A stretch of 64,000 bases of DNA. Source: Symmachiella macrocystis (lineage in GTDB: Bacteria > Planctomycetota > Planctomycetia > Planctomycetales > Planctomycetaceae). The position numbers and the translations under genes were made by a program. The stretch's first letter is position 1; each line of letters opens with the position of its first letter. The DNA lies in the NCBI RefSeq assembly GCF_007860075.1, contig NZ_SJPP01000002.1, forward strand, positions 1,302,001 to 1,366,000, given 5' to 3'. Shown piece after piece: positions 8,463-18,521 of this stretch. The notes below the pieces were generated by a model. It did not search any database. It was not told the origin of the DNA and saw nothing but the letters and a program-made list of their open reading frames with translations.

Positions 8463-9692
8463 ATGTCCGAGAACTCCGCTGATCTCACCCCCACTCCCCC
8501 CGCGCATGATGGCGTTTTGGCCGAGGAACGGCTTTCGTTCACAGGCACTTTGGCCTCGATGACGCACCAGCAGGCGCATGAACTGACGGAGAAAAACGGC
8601 GGCGTCGCCACCGCCAGCGTGAGCCGATTGACGACGATGTTGGTCATCGGCGAAGAGGGTTGGCCTCTGGAGGAAAATGGGAGTCCGTCGCTCAAACTAC
8701 AACAAGTGTCGGAATGGCAGCACGAAGGGGGGGCGATCCGAATTGTGCAGGAATCGGACTGGCTCGAGATGTTGGGGTTGGATCGTCGCGACGACGAGGT
8801 GCACCGCCAATATACGCCGGCGATGCTCAGCCAATTGTTGGACGTACCGGTTGGCGTGATTCGCAGCTGGGAACGGGCGGGATTGATTCGCCCGGTTCGC
8901 CGCGTTTTCCGTTTGCCGTATTTCAATTTCCAAGAAGTCTCCGGTGCAAGACGGTTGGCCGAGATGATCGCCGACGGGGTTTCTAAAGCTGAGATCCAAG
9001 CGGGACTGGCGAAACTCAAACATATTCTGCCCGACATCGATCAACCGCTGCTACAACTGGAACTCTTGGCCCGCGACAAACATGTCGCTTATCGCGACCA
9101 CGGCGGATTGGTCGAAACGGTCAGTGGGCAACGGTTGTTGGATTTCGATGTTCCGGAGACCCCGACCGCTAAAAAAGAACCGACTCCGGCAGATGACACG
9201 TCGCGCAACGTCCAGACGCATTGGACGGCGGACGATTGGTTCGAGGCGGCTTGCCGACATTTGGAAGACCAGCAGTTGAATGAAGCGGTCGAAGCATTTC
9301 GACTCTGCTTGATCGACGATCCCCATCGTCCGGACGCCAATTTTCAACTGGCCGAGGTGCTTTATCGGCTAGGACGGATTGACGGTGCGCTGGAACGGTA
9401 TCACGTTGCCGTCGAGTTGGACCACAATTATCTGGAAGCCTGGACGCAACTGGGTTGTCTGCATGCCGAACGTGGGGAACCGCAAGCTGCGCTGGAGGCC
9501 TTCGATGTCGCCTTGGATGTGCATGCGGAATACCCGGATGCGCATTTGCACAAAGCGGAGATCCTGCAACAGCTGGGCCGGATTGAGGAAGCCATCGAAC
9601 ATTGGCAGACGTATCTCAAATTCGACACGCGCGGCCCGTGGGCGGATAATGCGCGGCGGCGATTGGAAGCAGCCGGCGTGCCGGTTGAGTGA
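8463..9692 (+). CDS. BRCT - MerR-type helix-turn-helix - TPR fusion protein
   Basis: A 409-residue cytoplasmic protein with three modules. Residues about 21-106 read as a BRCT domain of the DNA-ligase/RFC type (LSFTGTLASMTHQQAHELTE, VSRLTTMLVIGEEG, a spacer, then an IVQESDWLEMLGL ending). Residues about 117-190 are a MerR-like DNA-binding domain (YTPAMLSQLLDVPVGVIRSW, GLIRPVRR). Residues about 257-400 hold three to four TPRs (FQLAEVLYRLGRIDGALERY and similar). The ATG at 8463 is chosen over an upstream one at 8370 because the additional 31 residues come from the repeat block. There is no clear ribosome-binding site. A DNA-bound scaffold or regulator is plausible, but the target is unknown. 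Confidence 0.82.
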   Translation: MSENSADLTPTPPAHDGVLAEERLSFTGTLASMTHQQAHELTEKNGGVATASVSRLTTMLVIGEEGWPLEENGSPSLKLQQVSEWQHEGGAIRIVQESDWLEMLGLDRRDDEVHRQYTPAMLSQLLDVPVGVIRSWERAGLIRPVRRVFRLPYFNFQEVSGARRLAEMIADGVSKAEIQAGLAKLKHILPDIDQPLLQLELLARDKHVAYRDHGGLVETVSGQRLLDFDVPETPTAKKEPTPADDTSRNVQTHWTADDWFEAACRHLEDQQLNEAVEAFRLCLIDDPHRPDANFQLAEVLYRLGRIDGALERYHVAVELDHNYLEAWTQLGCLHAERGEPQAALEAFDVALDVHAEYPDAHLHKAEILQQLGRIEEAIEHWQTYLKFDTRGPWADNARRRLEAAGVPVE

Positions 9693-10152
9693 TCGGTGGT
9701 ATTGAGATGGGGTGTTTGTCGACTTTGCGCGGCTGCGCTGGAGTCGGCATTGGGATGGGGGGAAGACTCACCTTTCTTCGCAGTGAGCAGCAATGGTAGT
9801 CGTTTCTGTTCATGCGGCTTGCTGGTTTAGGAGCGTTTGAATTGCGGCTTCTTGTGCCTGCGGCCCACCGATTGCTTTGCAATCGGTGCTACCCTTTTTT
9901 GAATTGAGATGGCGCTGATCTTGATTGGATTTTGCTTGCCGAGCTTGATCACGGGATACCTGATCAAAAAGACAGTTGTTGATTTGTTGAGCGACCGTTA
10001 TCTTTTGCGTCACCGTGGTACTGATGATTGATAAGCCACGGCGGTCGTCATGGATGCACATTGCCTTGCGGTAAGTTGCGACGGAGTTTTTTTCCGGAGA
10101 CGATCACGGAGTTCACCGAGCAGGAATGCTCTCAGACAAAAGGTGCTCAAGG
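9693..10152. other. Intergenic region
   Basis: About 460 bases without a convincing gene. They hold a hairpin at 9866-9888 (separate entry) and otherwise lower-GC sequence. An 83-codon minus-strand frame at 9810-10061 crosses the hairpin and has unnatural composition, so it was not called. Confidence 0.5.
9866..9900 (+). terminator. Hairpin with following T-run, possible terminator
   Basis: A 10-bp perfect stem CACCGATTGC / GCAATCGGTG with loop TTT, followed after CTACCC by six T. It lies 174 bases after the BRCT-MerR-TPR stop and could end that transcript. The wording 'accgattgc ttt gcaatcggtgctaccc' also resembles a dispersed palindromic repeat, so the terminator role is tentative. Confidence 0.55.
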
Positions 10153-10449
10153 ATGAGCTACTTGAAACTCTACAATCCCGACGCGGAATATTCAGGCGGC
10201 AACAGTGAGCCGCGGATCCTGAAATTCGAAACGAGCGTCCATCAAATTCGCAGTCCGTTTCAATTCGACGTGCTGTCCCGCGCGAGCGTGATCTACAAAA
10301 ATAAGAACTGTCGCCATTGCGGAGCGCCGGCTGTGACGCCGGTCGAGAGCGAAGACATCATGCTCAGCCGCGGCGGACTGCCGATTCCCGGTTCGGGCAC
10401 ATTGGTTGGCTTTCGCTGCGACAGTTGCAGCAAACAATGGCCGGCCTGA
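10153..10449 (+). CDS. Small zinc-ribbon-like hypothetical protein
   Basis: About 98 residues (107 if the in-frame ATG at 10126 is used; both starts have only poor ribosome-binding signals). Two cysteine pairs, NCRHCG and RCDSC, about 45 residues apart near the C-terminus suggest a structural zinc ribbon. The N-terminal half (SYLKLYNPDAEYSGGN) has no known motif and there is no signal peptide. Function unknown. It stands alone between the TPR gene and the PQQ-propeller gene. Confidence 0.65.
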   Translation: MSYLKLYNPDAEYSGGNSEPRILKFETSVHQIRSPFQFDVLSRASVIYKNKNCRHCGAPAVTPVESEDIMLSRGGLPIPGSGTLVGFRCDSCSKQWPA

Positions 10450-10580
10450 TTCGCACTCCGGCAATCGCCCGCCAATATTATGCGACGTTTCGCTAGCGGA
10501 ATGAAATCGGTAGCATACGTAGGAGCTTCCGCGCGATAGCGGAAGTCCATCCGTTACGTACCTACGCCGAGGAAGTCCGC

Positions 10581-11819
10581 ATGCCGCTGATCTTGCGCCA
10601 ACTGTTTCTGTTCGCTTCCACTCTGGGTTTGTGCTGGCAAACCGCCGTCGCCGGAGATTGGCCGCAGATTCTCGGCCCCACGCGAAATGGCATCGCCCAG
10701 GATGAAAAACTGGCTGACAGCTGGCCCGCTGATGGTCCGCAGGTCGTGTGGAAACAAAAAATCGGCAGCGGCTTGGCTGGACCGGTGGTCGCTGACGGGC
10801 GCGTTGTATTGTTTCAGCGGATTGGTGACAACGATGTCGTCCAGGCCTACGATGCCCAAACCGGCAAGCCGGGATGGAAGAATCAGTTCCCCACCACGTT
10901 TCGCCCCTCGATCAATCCCGACGATGGTCCGCGGAGTATTCCGCTGATCCACAAAGACCGCGTGTATCTGTTCGGTGCTGCCGGCGATTTGCGGTGTGTG
11001 TCGTTTGCCGATGGCCAAGAGATCTGGGTGCGGCACACGCATAAGGAATTCGGCGCGCGGGAAGGTTACTTCGGAGCGGGCAGTTCACCGATTGTTGTGG
11101 ACGATAAATTGCTGTTGAACGTAGGCGGATTTCGCGGACCGGCGGTCGTGGCGTTTTCGTTGGACAACGGTAAAACGCTCTGGAAAGCCGTCAAAGATAC
11201 GGCCAGCTATTCGTCCCCCGTGGCAGCGACGATTCACGGCAAAGAGCAGGTGATTTTCATCACCCGCATGAACCTGGTTTCGCTCGATCCGGGCGATGGG
11301 TCGGTGCAATTCCAAATCCCCTTCGGTCGCCGCGGCCCGACAGTGAACGGGGCCAATCCGTTGGTGATCGGCAATCGTCTGTTTGCGACGTCGCACTACG
11401 GCGTGGGCGGCTTGATGGTGGAAGTGGGCGCCGGCGACCCCAAAACGATCTGGGAAAACGATGAGGCCCTCTCCAGCCATTACCCAACGCCGATTTACTA
11501 CGAAGGATACCTGTACGGCATCCACGGCCAAGAACGGGCCAGCCCGCTGCATCTGCGGTGCGTCAACGCCAAGACCGGTCGCGTATTGTGGTCGGAAGAC
11601 AATTTCGGCATCGGCACATTCATCATGGCGGACGGAAAACTGCTGATCACCAAACTGGACGGCGAAATCGTACTGGTTCAGCCCTCGCCCAAGAAATACA
11701 CCGAACTATCCCGCGCACAAATCGGCCAATCAACAACCCGCGCACTGCCGGCGCTGGCGGATGGGAAGTTGTATTTGCGGGATGAACAGTTTTTGTATTG
11801 CGTGGATGTGGGGCGGTGA
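10581..11819 (+). CDS. Secreted PQQ-binding-like beta-propeller repeat protein
   Basis: A 412-residue exported protein. It has an N-terminal signal peptide of about 24 residues ending TAVAGDW, then the start WPQILGPTRNG that is characteristic of the large planctomycete family of PQQ-like propeller proteins. Repeated blade motifs such as AYDAQTGKPGWKNQF, FADGQEIW and VNAKTGRVLWSEDN are the BamB/PQQ-dehydrogenase-like repeats. GAGGAAG at 10569-10575 precedes the ATG by five bases. No dehydrogenase catalytic residues are evident, so a non-enzymatic or sugar/quinone-binding periplasmic role is possible. It is transcribed as a single gene. Confidence 0.88.
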   Translation: MPLILRQLFLFASTLGLCWQTAVAGDWPQILGPTRNGIAQDEKLADSWPADGPQVVWKQKIGSGLAGPVVADGRVVLFQRIGDNDVVQAYDAQTGKPGWKNQFPTTFRPSINPDDGPRSIPLIHKDRVYLFGAAGDLRCVSFADGQEIWVRHTHKEFGAREGYFGAGSSPIVVDDKLLLNVGGFRGPAVVAFSLDNGKTLWKAVKDTASYSSPVAATIHGKEQVIFITRMNLVSLDPGDGSVQFQIPFGRRGPTVNGANPLVIGNRLFATSHYGVGGLMVEVGAGDPKTIWENDEALSSHYPTPIYYEGYLYGIHGQERASPLHLRCVNAKTGRVLWSEDNFGIGTFIMADGKLLITKLDGEIVLVQPSPKKYTELSRAQIGQSTTRALPALADGKLYLRDEQFLYCVDVGR

Positions 11820-11865
11820 ATGGGGGAGTTCGCACAAGAATCACCAGATACACTTAAGGCTATAA

Positions 11866-12717
11866 TTGTCCATCCAAATGCTCGACGATCCACGTGGCCA
11901 AACGGAAAGCCAATGGTTAGATGTACTCGATTATCTAGCGGCTCGGTTCGAGGCGGCAACATCATCAAAGTTGCATGTTGGGAGATATTGGTGTGATGAT
12001 GCCCCCGGTGATCAGTCGGCATCAATCACAGCCCGCATTCGATCACGCAGTCCACTCCCAGGAGTAGAATCTGACTACTGGGAAGCAGCGCTTTGTTACA
12101 CAGGTAGGAAAAAAGGTGGATATGCAAATATTTATGCATTTCCATTCTTAAGAGAGTCGCCCGTAACTCGACGAGGCCGGTTGGCGGACGGTTTGCCAAA
12201 TGATGAGGTTGACGAGTTTCGTTTGTGGCAATTCGATGATAATGAATTCGCTGACCGTGGATGGTGCTATCCTGACGGGAACGGCGAATGGTCGTGGATC
12301 CACAAGCCAGGAGACGAGTATCGGCAAAATCTTGATGTTCAAACCGCAGCTGATTGTTATGAATTCGAATCGCCGATAATCGTCCGTGTGAAAAGACGAC
12401 CAGGAGTTGACTTCTTAGGCTTTGGGAATAGGGCTGCTCGATATTCACTTGTTCACGTCAACCGAGGTCGAGAACAAACGAACTTGGTTCCATGGAGCAC
12501 TCGTCCGCCAAGGCCAAACTCAAAAGACGTAGTGACAGCAATGATTCCTCCGGAGCCAACGGATAGCATCGAATTGAATCTTCGAAATTTTCGGATTCGT
12601 GGTAGCTGGATTCCAGGACAGTATCACGTAGCCTTACGAATTCAGGGTGGCCAAGACTCTGACGGTTGGACCTATTGGTCTGAAATATCTAGTCCGTTTA
12701 GGCTCATTATCGAGTAA
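11866..12717 (+). CDS. Hypothetical protein, lower-GC gene
   Basis: A 283-residue protein with no domain I recognise. It is rich in aromatic and charged residues (YWCDDAPGDQSAS, DNEFADRGWCYPDGN, GQYHVALRIQGGQDSDGW), with a possible beta-sandwich C-terminus, and no signal peptide or membrane segment. The frame opens with TTG at 11866, preceded by TAAGG six bases ahead; an ATG at 11878 is the alternative. Two lines counted by hand (12121 and 12361) are 45-48% GC, against about 58% in the preceding PQQ gene, and codon choice differs, so recent transfer is possible. It follows the PQQ gene by 46 bases. Confidence 0.72.
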   Translation: MSIQMLDDPRGQTESQWLDVLDYLAARFEAATSSKLHVGRYWCDDAPGDQSASITARIRSRSPLPGVESDYWEAALCYTGRKKGGYANIYAFPFLRESPVTRRGRLADGLPNDEVDEFRLWQFDDNEFADRGWCYPDGNGEWSWIHKPGDEYRQNLDVQTAADCYEFESPIIVRVKRRPGVDFLGFGNRAARYSLVHVNRGREQTNLVPWSTRPPRPNSKDVVTAMIPPEPTDSIELNLRNFRIRGSWIPGQYHVALRIQGGQDSDGWTYWSEISSPFRLIIE

Positions 12718-12794
12718 GGAAGACAGTAAATCACCGTAGGTATACATTGTTTCGGCGATACATCGATGCCCGCCACGGACAATTAAACTTGCCA

Positions 12795-13184
12795 TTACTC
12801 CTCGGCACTGAGCACCAAACGATTGCCGTAGGGATCGTGTAGCCAACACTCCAGATTTCCCCAGGGCATGGCCTGCAGGGGCGTAACGTCGGCTTGCAGA
12901 GTCGTTAAATGTTCGTGAAGCGCGAAGATGTTTTCTACGAACAAGTAGCAGTTACACGGTGAGGATAACGTGGCATCATCGGAGACGATTTTTGCCAAAT
13001 GGAGCTGCGCGCCGTTGTTGTCGAGCAGCGCATAATTCCAGGTCTCGCCGGTTTCATCGGCAGCGTCACGGTTGATAAAGCCCGCTTTGAAGCCGAGTGC
13101 GCGTTGGTACCAATCGATGGCGTCTTTGACGTTGGCGACGGCGATGACGGGGACGATTTGTTGGATGTTGGCGACAAATGACAT
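12795..13184 (-). CDS. VOC (glyoxalase/bleomycin-resistance-type) protein
   Basis: A 129-residue vicinal-oxygen-chelate fold protein. It has the characteristic beta-alpha-beta-beta-beta pattern: VPVIAVANVKDAIDWYQRAL at the start, GAQLHLAK in the middle and LECWLHDPYGNRLVL at the end. The DPYGN ending is the hallmark of glyoxalase-like members. The substrate cannot be deduced; these proteins include glutathione transferases, dioxygenases and antibiotic-binding proteins. It is the last gene on the minus strand before the divergent low-GC gene and lies 21 bases after the 13206-13970 methyltransferase, so the two may be co-transcribed. Confidence 0.87.
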   Translation of the reverse strand: MSFVANIQQIVPVIAVANVKDAIDWYQRALGFKAGFINRDAADETGETWNYALLDNNGAQLHLAKIVSDDATLSSPCNCYLFVENIFALHEHLTTLQADVTPLQAMPWGNLECWLHDPYGNRLVLSAEE

Positions 13185-13205
13185 CGTGATTCCCTATTGT
13201 ATTCA

Positions 13206-13970
13206 TCAAAGGTCATTGGGCCGCGACACAACAAGTCGCAATTGGCAATTGATGGCGGGTCGCGTGCGAAAGTGTCCGTATTTTTCGTCCCAGCGTCCCG
13301 ACTCGATATCGCTGCTTAAGTCTCTGACAAAGCGCTCCTCACAACCGTCAGGAAGAAACTTCCATGCTGATTGGCAATTCCGCACCTCCTGTTTCAGAAA
13401 TTCTTCGGGACGGCCATAGAGCGCCACCTGAAATTTGTCGCGACAGTTCAAAGAGACGGGAAAATCAATAACCTTGCATTCGCCGCCTACGGCATTTTGT
13501 ACGACTTGAATTTCGGGGTATCGAGACCTTTCCACATCTTCCATTTCGGGGAGATAGTCCCTCAGCCAAAACTCAGTCTCGGCACAGGGATCAAAGGTCA
13601 TGATGATCAGCGGCCCGGCAGTCACGCGTCTGACTTCGCGGAGACACTCGTTCAAATTTGGCCAGTGATGAATCGTTAGAATTGCTAGAGCGGCGTCGAA
13701 TGATTCATTGTCAAACGGGATCGATTCTGCTGTTCCAATTAGTGCGGGACAAAGATTTTGCGGACGTTGACGTCTCATGGTTGCGGAGGGTTCGACGGCA
13801 ACGACGTAACGGTCGGTTGGTTCGTATGAGCCCGTACCGGCTCCAATATTCAACACGCTCCGTGCGTCGCCAAGTTCAGACTCGATTTGCGCGAGAATCT
13901 CGGGATCCCCGCGGCGGTTGTGCTGATAACTCCCCCCAAACCGGTCATAATCGGAAACGGAGTCGCGCAT
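13206..13970 (-). CDS. Class I SAM-dependent methyltransferase
   Basis: About 254 residues. The SAM-binding motif I reads VLNIGAGTGSYEP, followed by an acidic strand end (VVAVEPS) and the post-motif FDAALAILTIHHWPN, as in Methyltransf_11-type enzymes. An in-frame TTG at 14018 would add 16 residues reaching to the stop of the upstream DUF1501 gene; the ATG at 13970 (MRDSVSDYDRFGGSY) fits the family better. Substrate unknown. It lies directly downstream of the DUF1501 gene on the same strand and may be read from that operon. Confidence 0.85.
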   Translation of the reverse strand: MRDSVSDYDRFGGSYQHNRRGDPEILAQIESELGDARSVLNIGAGTGSYEPTDRYVVAVEPSATMRRQRPQNLCPALIGTAESIPFDNESFDAALAILTIHHWPNLNECLREVRRVTAGPLIIMTFDPCAETEFWLRDYLPEMEDVERSRYPEIQVVQNAVGGECKVIDFPVSLNCRDKFQVALYGRPEEFLKQEVRNCQSAWKFLPDGCEERFVRDLSSDIESGRWDEKYGHFRTRPAINCQLRLVVSRPNDL

Positions 13971-14019
13971 CGTCAGATTCCATTCATCGCAATTGAAGTT
14001 TCGAGCGTCGCGATGCAAT

Positions 14020-15297
14020 TTATGAGATCAGTTCGGCGATGGGTTTGCCGCCGTTGGCGATTTTCATGGGGCGTTTGCGCTTTGTCGTGTAGACGATATC
14101 CAGTGGGATGCCGAGGGCTTTGGAGACGGTGGCCCACAGGTCACCGGGGAGGTAGCTTTTGCCTTCGATGCCGATGCCGTCTTTGTCGGTGGCTCCGACG
14201 GTGATGCCGCCGGTTAAACCGCCTCCGCCGATGACGGCTGACCAACTGGCGGCCCAGTGGTCGCGGCCCACGTTTTGATTGATTCGCGGCGTACGACCGA
14301 ATTCGCCCATGCAGACGATGACCGTATGCTCCAGCAGGCCGCGATCGGCCAAGTCAGCCGTCAGCGCCGCTAAGCCTTGATCGAGTGCGGGGAGACGTTG
14401 ATCACGCAGGGCATCGAAGACCCCCATGTGCAGATCCCAGCCGCCGGAATTGACTTCGACGAATGGCACGCCCGATTCGACGAGTCGGCGGGCGAGCAGA
14501 CAGCCGCGGCCGAAACCGTCGTTGCCGTACGCTTCGCGGATCTGTTCGGGTTCGTCATTGACTTTAAAAGCGGCCAGTTGCTGGGTGGTCATCAGGCTGA
14601 CGGCTTTGTGGTAGACGTCGGCGTGATCTTGCGGCAGTCCGCCGCGGCCGGATTTGATGAAATTGGATTCGACCACGTTGAGCATCGACAGCCGGTTATT
14701 CAACCGCGACTTCGCCCAGCCCCCGCCGCCGGCGTTGCGGATGTTGCCGGAGCTGTCGACATTGAAGGCGGCGTTGGCCATGCCGAGAAATCCCGGTCCT
14801 TCGCTACCGCCGCCAATGGAGATGAAAGCGGGGATTTCGAGATTGGGTCGTTGTTCGCCCAGTTCCTTACTGACGACCGAGCCGAACGTGGGGTGCACGA
14901 CGGTCGGATTGGGGACGTAGGCGGTGTGCATGTAATATCGTCCGCGGCCATGGTCCGCTTCGCGGGTGCTCATTGAGCGGATGAGCGAAAGGTGCTTCAT
15001 CTGTTGGGCGGTTTTGGGCAGTGCCTCGGAGATTTTCATGTCCCCGGTGGTGGCGATGGGGGACAATTCGCCGCCATTTTTGCTGCCCGGTTTGAGGTCC
15101 CACATGTCGATCGTGGGGGGCCCCCCGCCGAGCCACAGCAGGATGCATGACTTTTGATTCTTCTTGATATCGGCGGCGTGCGCGTTGAGGTTGTTGATGA
15201 ATTGTAGCGCGGGGAGCGTCATCGCCCCGGTCGAAAGGTGACGCATGAAATGCCGTCGCGACATGCCGCGGGGGATATTCGATTCGGAGCGTGCCAT
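14020..15297 (-). CDS. DUF1501 domain protein (Tat-exported)
   Basis: A 425-residue protein of the DUF1501 family, which is hugely expanded in planctomycetes. The N-terminus carries a twin-arginine signal ([20 protein letters not shown]). The body has family features: [20 protein letters not shown], a [10 protein letters not shown] motif, [14 protein letters not shown] and [14 protein letters not shown] with [17 protein letters not shown]. The fold is related to alkaline phosphatase/sulfatase, but no substrate is established. It follows the DUF1549/DUF1553 gene by 91 bases, the usual pairing, and the two are thought to act together outside the cytoplasm. Confidence 0.93.
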   Translation of the reverse strand: MARSESNIPRGMSRRHFMRHLSTGAMTLPALQFINNLNAHAADIKKNQKSCILLWLGGGPPTIDMWDLKPGSKNGGELSPIATTGDMKISEALPKTAQQMKHLSLIRSMSTREADHGRGRYYMHTAYVPNPTVVHPTFGSVVSKELGEQRPNLEIPAFISIGGGSEGPGFLGMANAAFNVDSSGNIRNAGGGGWAKSRLNNRLSMLNVVESNFIKSGRGGLPQDHADVYHKAVSLMTTQQLAAFKVNDEPEQIREAYGNDGFGRGCLLARRLVESGVPFVEVNSGGWDLHMGVFDALRDQRLPALDQGLAALTADLADRGLLEHTVIVCMGEFGRTPRINQNVGRDHWAASWSAVIGGGGLTGGITVGATDKDGIGIEGKSYLPGDLWATVSKALGIPLDIVYTTKRKRPMKIANGGKPIAELIS

Positions 15298-15343
15298 GGA
15301 TATTCACCAATGAGAGTTGTGGGATTTTTGGTTGACTTCGAAG

Positions 15344-15375
15344 GCACTGGCGGGCAAGCCGCCAGTGGCACCCTT
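15344..15375. repeat. Palindromic 'gtgccactgg' repeat, hairpin
   Basis: CACTGGCGG, a loop GCAAG, then CCGCCAGTG, followed by GCACCC and five T. It sits between the DUF1549/DUF1553 gene and the DUF1501 gene. The same wording (CACTGGC...GCCAGTGGCACCC) recurs at 18522-18599, which marks a dispersed family. Whether it attenuates transcription between the two genes is unknown. Confidence 0.6.
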
Positions 15376-15388
15376 TTTGTGGGCGGTG

Positions 15389-17116
15389 TTAGTGGACCAG
15401 AATGAATTCGTTTGAGTTGAGCAGCGCCCAAAACAGGTCTTGGTAGCCGGTCAGTCGGTCGCTGGAACGGTTGATCAGTTGTTGGGCGGCTTTTTGTTCT
15501 TTGCCCAGCGGGCGGCGTCCGAGTGCGGTCAAATACAACGTCGTTATCTTCTTAGAATCGTTATCGGAATTCGCCAGGACTGAGTGGAGAAAACTCCCCT
15601 CTTTGGCGGAAACCGCATTTTCGATGAGTTCACCGTTCATCATCATCAGGGCTTGTGGAATCGAACCGTTGAACGATGTCGCTTCGTCGTTTTCGTCGGT
15701 GCCGAATGTCCGTACAAATTGTTGCAACCAATTTTGTCGCCGTTGTTTGGATTTTTCCAAATCGGTTTGCCCCGATTGGTGGGCGTTTGTGGCAACCAGT
15801 AGCGAATCGAACAACTGTTCGGCGTTCATCTGTTTCATATAAACGTGGCTGAACAGCGGCATTTCACCGATCGCCGGGTCATCGATTTTATTTTTGGGGC
15901 CAAATTTGCTGGAGAGGTTATAGGCCTCGGTATTGCAGATCCAACGCATCAGTTCGCGAACGTCGAAATTGTGCTTGGCAAATTCAATCGCCAACAGTTC
16001 CAGGACACGAGGATGGCTGGCCGGTTGATGTGGGCCCATGTCGTCCACCGGGCGTGTGAAGCCAAAGCCGAGGAAATGCCCCCAGAGACGATTCGCCAAT
16101 GCATCGGCAATCATTGGCCGGGCACCGGAACTTTGTAGCGAGGATTCATCGACGGTGGTGACCAACTTGGCCAAGACTTCACGGCGATTGGTGTCCGCAC
16201 CGGGATCGACCGTTTTGCCTTGGTACTTGGGATAGGCGACTTGCATCAGGCCGCTACGTTTCTCGAAATAGACGGGACCTTCGACGTTGCCCCGATTGAC
16301 CAGTTCGGAATAGTCGTCGACCATCCGACCGGTGTCGGGATCGAGTTTGCGGTGGTCGATGCGACGGGCTTGGCGGAAGAAGCTATTGAACTCCCAAAAC
16401 TGGTCCTGCTTCCATTTGTTGAATGGATGATTGTGGCATTGCGTGCATTGCACCTGAATGCCCATAAACAGCCGGGTGGTCTTGGCGGTCGCTTGGACAG
16501 CTTCATCCCGGGCCGTCATTTGTGCGAGCAGAAAATTGACCGCACCATTTTCTTCATAATGCCCTTCAGCAGAAATGATATCGCGGACGACTTCGTTCCA
16601 AGGCCGATTCTCTGAGAACGCCTGTCGGTAGAAGGATTCCATTCCCGTCCGGCTGGTACGGCGCGGTGTCTGACGGCCGATGCTGAGGTTGGTCCAGATC
16701 GTTGTCCAATTGTCGACAAAATCTGAACTGTCGATCAACTGATCGATCATCGCAGAACGTTTGTTTTTGTCCCGATCGGCTAAAAACGATTTGGTTTGTT
16801 CCAGCGTGGGAATGTGGCCGACCAGATCGAGATGCACTCGGCGGATCCATTCCGCGTCGTCCGCCTCGGCCGAAGGTCGGATTTCGTTGTCGGTCCAGGA
16901 CTGACGAATCAGCGTATCGATTTCGGCAGCAATGCGAGCGGTCTCACCGGTGGCGCCGGTTGTATAGGGTTTCTTGCTCGTGGTGCGGCTGCGGAGCTTT
17001 GTGGAAGTTGGCGTATCGCCCTGCTCCTGCGATTTATCACGATCAGCCGCTGGGAGGGCTGCAGCGGACGCGATGAGCACGCAGAATGAAAATGCTAAGC
17101 CGCGGCGGCATAACAT
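15389..17116 (-). CDS. DUF1549/DUF1553 domain protein (planctomycete cytochrome-type)
   Basis: A 575-residue exported protein. A signal peptide ([22 protein letters not shown]) starts at 17116; the frame is open upstream to 17359, but that extension has no family character. DUF1549 (PSCyt2) covers about residues 65-265 ([31 protein letters not shown]) and contains CTQCH near residue 224, a c-type haem attachment motif. DUF1553 (PSD1) covers about 310-560 ([33 protein letters not shown]). It probably forms an operon with the DUF1501 gene. The usual N-terminal cytochrome-c domain of longer homologues is absent. Confidence 0.93.
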   Translation of the reverse strand: MLCRRGLAFSFCVLIASAAALPAADRDKSQEQGDTPTSTKLRSRTTSKKPYTTGATGETARIAAEIDTLIRQSWTDNEIRPSAEADDAEWIRRVHLDLVGHIPTLEQTKSFLADRDKNKRSAMIDQLIDSSDFVDNWTTIWTNLSIGRQTPRRTSRTGMESFYRQAFSENRPWNEVVRDIISAEGHYEENGAVNFLLAQMTARDEAVQATAKTTRLFMGIQVQCTQCHNHPFNKWKQDQFWEFNSFFRQARRIDHRKLDPDTGRMVDDYSELVNRGNVEGPVYFEKRSGLMQVAYPKYQGKTVDPGADTNRREVLAKLVTTVDESSLQSSGARPMIADALANRLWGHFLGFGFTRPVDDMGPHQPASHPRVLELLAIEFAKHNFDVRELMRWICNTEAYNLSSKFGPKNKIDDPAIGEMPLFSHVYMKQMNAEQLFDSLLVATNAHQSGQTDLEKSKQRRQNWLQQFVRTFGTDENDEATSFNGSIPQALMMMNGELIENAVSAKEGSFLHSVLANSDNDSKKITTLYLTALGRRPLGKEQKAAQQLINRSSDRLTGYQDLFWALLNSNEFILVH

Positions 17117-17349
17117 GCGGTTCGCTGATCGGAGGCAGTTCAGGATCACGAATCGTCTCACCTTATTTAAGGGTTGCTTGAGATCGCAAACAGAGAGTTC
17201 TGTCGTTTTATTGTAAGGGATGCGAGTGGCGAAAAACAGAGGAATTCGGGCCAGAGCTGACGCCCGACCACATTCATTTCCCCTCGTGCCTCCCGGCGTT
17301 ACAGTACACCACAGCAATCCACAGTTTTTTTTCAGGAGCCCTTCGACAG

Positions 17350-18483
17350 ATGTCCCCAATTTCCAGATTACGATATGTGAGCTTTACCGTTTTATTCGCC
17401 CTGGTGACTTCGCCGTCAGCCGCTGCGGAGACGTTTGAACCTTCGCCGGTTGAGACCGATGCTAACGGCGTGCGGTGGTTCGACGCACGCGTGTTTGGCA
17501 TCGAGGGACAGGGGTGGACGGAGACCAAATCGCCGTTTGACCGGCTGCCGGCTAAGGCCGAAGGGGTGGTGCGGCCTCCTGTTTGGAATCTGAGTCGAAA
17601 TTCCGCCGGCCTGTGCGTGCGGTTCAAGACCAATGCGGGCACGCTCAGCGCGCGGTGGGAGCTGACCTCGTCGCGATTGGCATTGGCGCACATGGCAGCC
17701 TCGGGTGCCAGCGGGTTGGATCTGTACGTCAAAACCGACGACGGCCAGTGGCGGTGGGCAGCCACGGGGATGCCCAAAGCGCAGAAGAACAGCGTCAAAT
17801 TGATCACAGGAATTCCTGAGAAAGAGCGAGAATATTTGCTTTACTTCCCGCTGTATAACAGCGTCACTAAGGTGGAATTGGGATTTCCGGCAGGGAGCAC
17901 GGTCGCCAAAGCCCAGCCTTGGTCGCGCAAACCGATTGTCTTTTACGGCACCTCCATCACCCACGGCGCCTGTGCCTCACGGCCGGGCATGGTGCATACG
18001 GCGATTCTGGGACGGCGGCTGGGGTATCCGGTGATCAATCTCGGGTTTTCGGGCAATGGTACGATGGATCCTGAAATTGGCGAACTGATGGCGGAGCTGG
18101 ATGCCGCGGTCTATATCATCGACTGCCTACCAAATATGCAGTCCAAACAAATCTCGCAGCGCATTGAACCTTTGGTGAAACAACTGCGAGCTGCCCGGCC
18201 TGAGACACCGATACTGCTTGTCGAAGACCGCACCTACGCAAACGCGTTTCTCTATCCTAAAAAACAAACCCGGCATGCAGCGAGTCGCCGCGCGTTGCGA
18301 GAAGGCTATGAGCGATTGTCGGCTGCGGGGATCAACGGTTTGCACTATTTGCCGGGCGAGCATTTGTTGGGGGCGGATGGCGACGACACGGTCGACAGTT
18401 CTCACCCGACCGACTTGGGTTTCTATCGCCAAGCAAATGCGTTTGAGGAAGTGTTGCGGCCGTTGTTGTCAAAACAACAGTAG
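17350..18483 (+). CDS. Secreted GxDLY - SGNH/GDSL hydrolase
   Basis: A 377-residue exported esterase-like protein. A signal peptide ends at about residue 26 (SPSAAAET). An N-terminal beta-sandwich-like region holds the GLDLY motif ([11 protein letters not shown]) of the GxDLY domain. The C-terminal SGNH domain has block I YGTSITHG with the catalytic Ser, block III GFSGNG, and block [10 protein letters not shown] with the Asp-x-x-His pair. This two-domain form is found among carbohydrate-ester hydrolases acting on polysaccharide acyl groups (family knowledge); the actual substrate is unknown. AGGAG lies ten bases before the ATG. It is divergent from the DUF1549/DUF1553 gene. Confidence 0.9.
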   Translation: MSPISRLRYVSFTVLFALVTSPSAAAETFEPSPVETDANGVRWFDARVFGIEGQGWTETKSPFDRLPAKAEGVVRPPVWNLSRNSAGLCVRFKTNAGTLSARWELTSSRLALAHMAASGASGLDLYVKTDDGQWRWAATGMPKAQKNSVKLITGIPEKEREYLLYFPLYNSVTKVELGFPAGSTVAKAQPWSRKPIVFYGTSITHGACASRPGMVHTAILGRRLGYPVINLGFSGNGTMDPEIGELMAELDAAVYIIDCLPNMQSKQISQRIEPLVKQLRAARPETPILLVEDRTYANAFLYPKKQTRHAASRRALREGYERLSAAGINGLHYLPGEHLLGADGDDTVDSSHPTDLGFYRQANAFEEVLRPLLSKQQ

Positions 18484-18521
18484 GCGAGACGTATCAATCG
18501 TCCTGACCTATTGATTGGGAC

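Noticed and set aside
9810-10061. 83-codon minus-strand frame in the gap before the zinc-ribbon gene
   Set aside because: Crosses a hairpin and has no ribosome-binding site or motif; composition unlike neighbours.
17117-17359. Upstream extension of the DUF1549/DUF1553 frame
   Set aside because: The signal peptide begins at 17116; the extension overlaps the divergent SGNH gene start.
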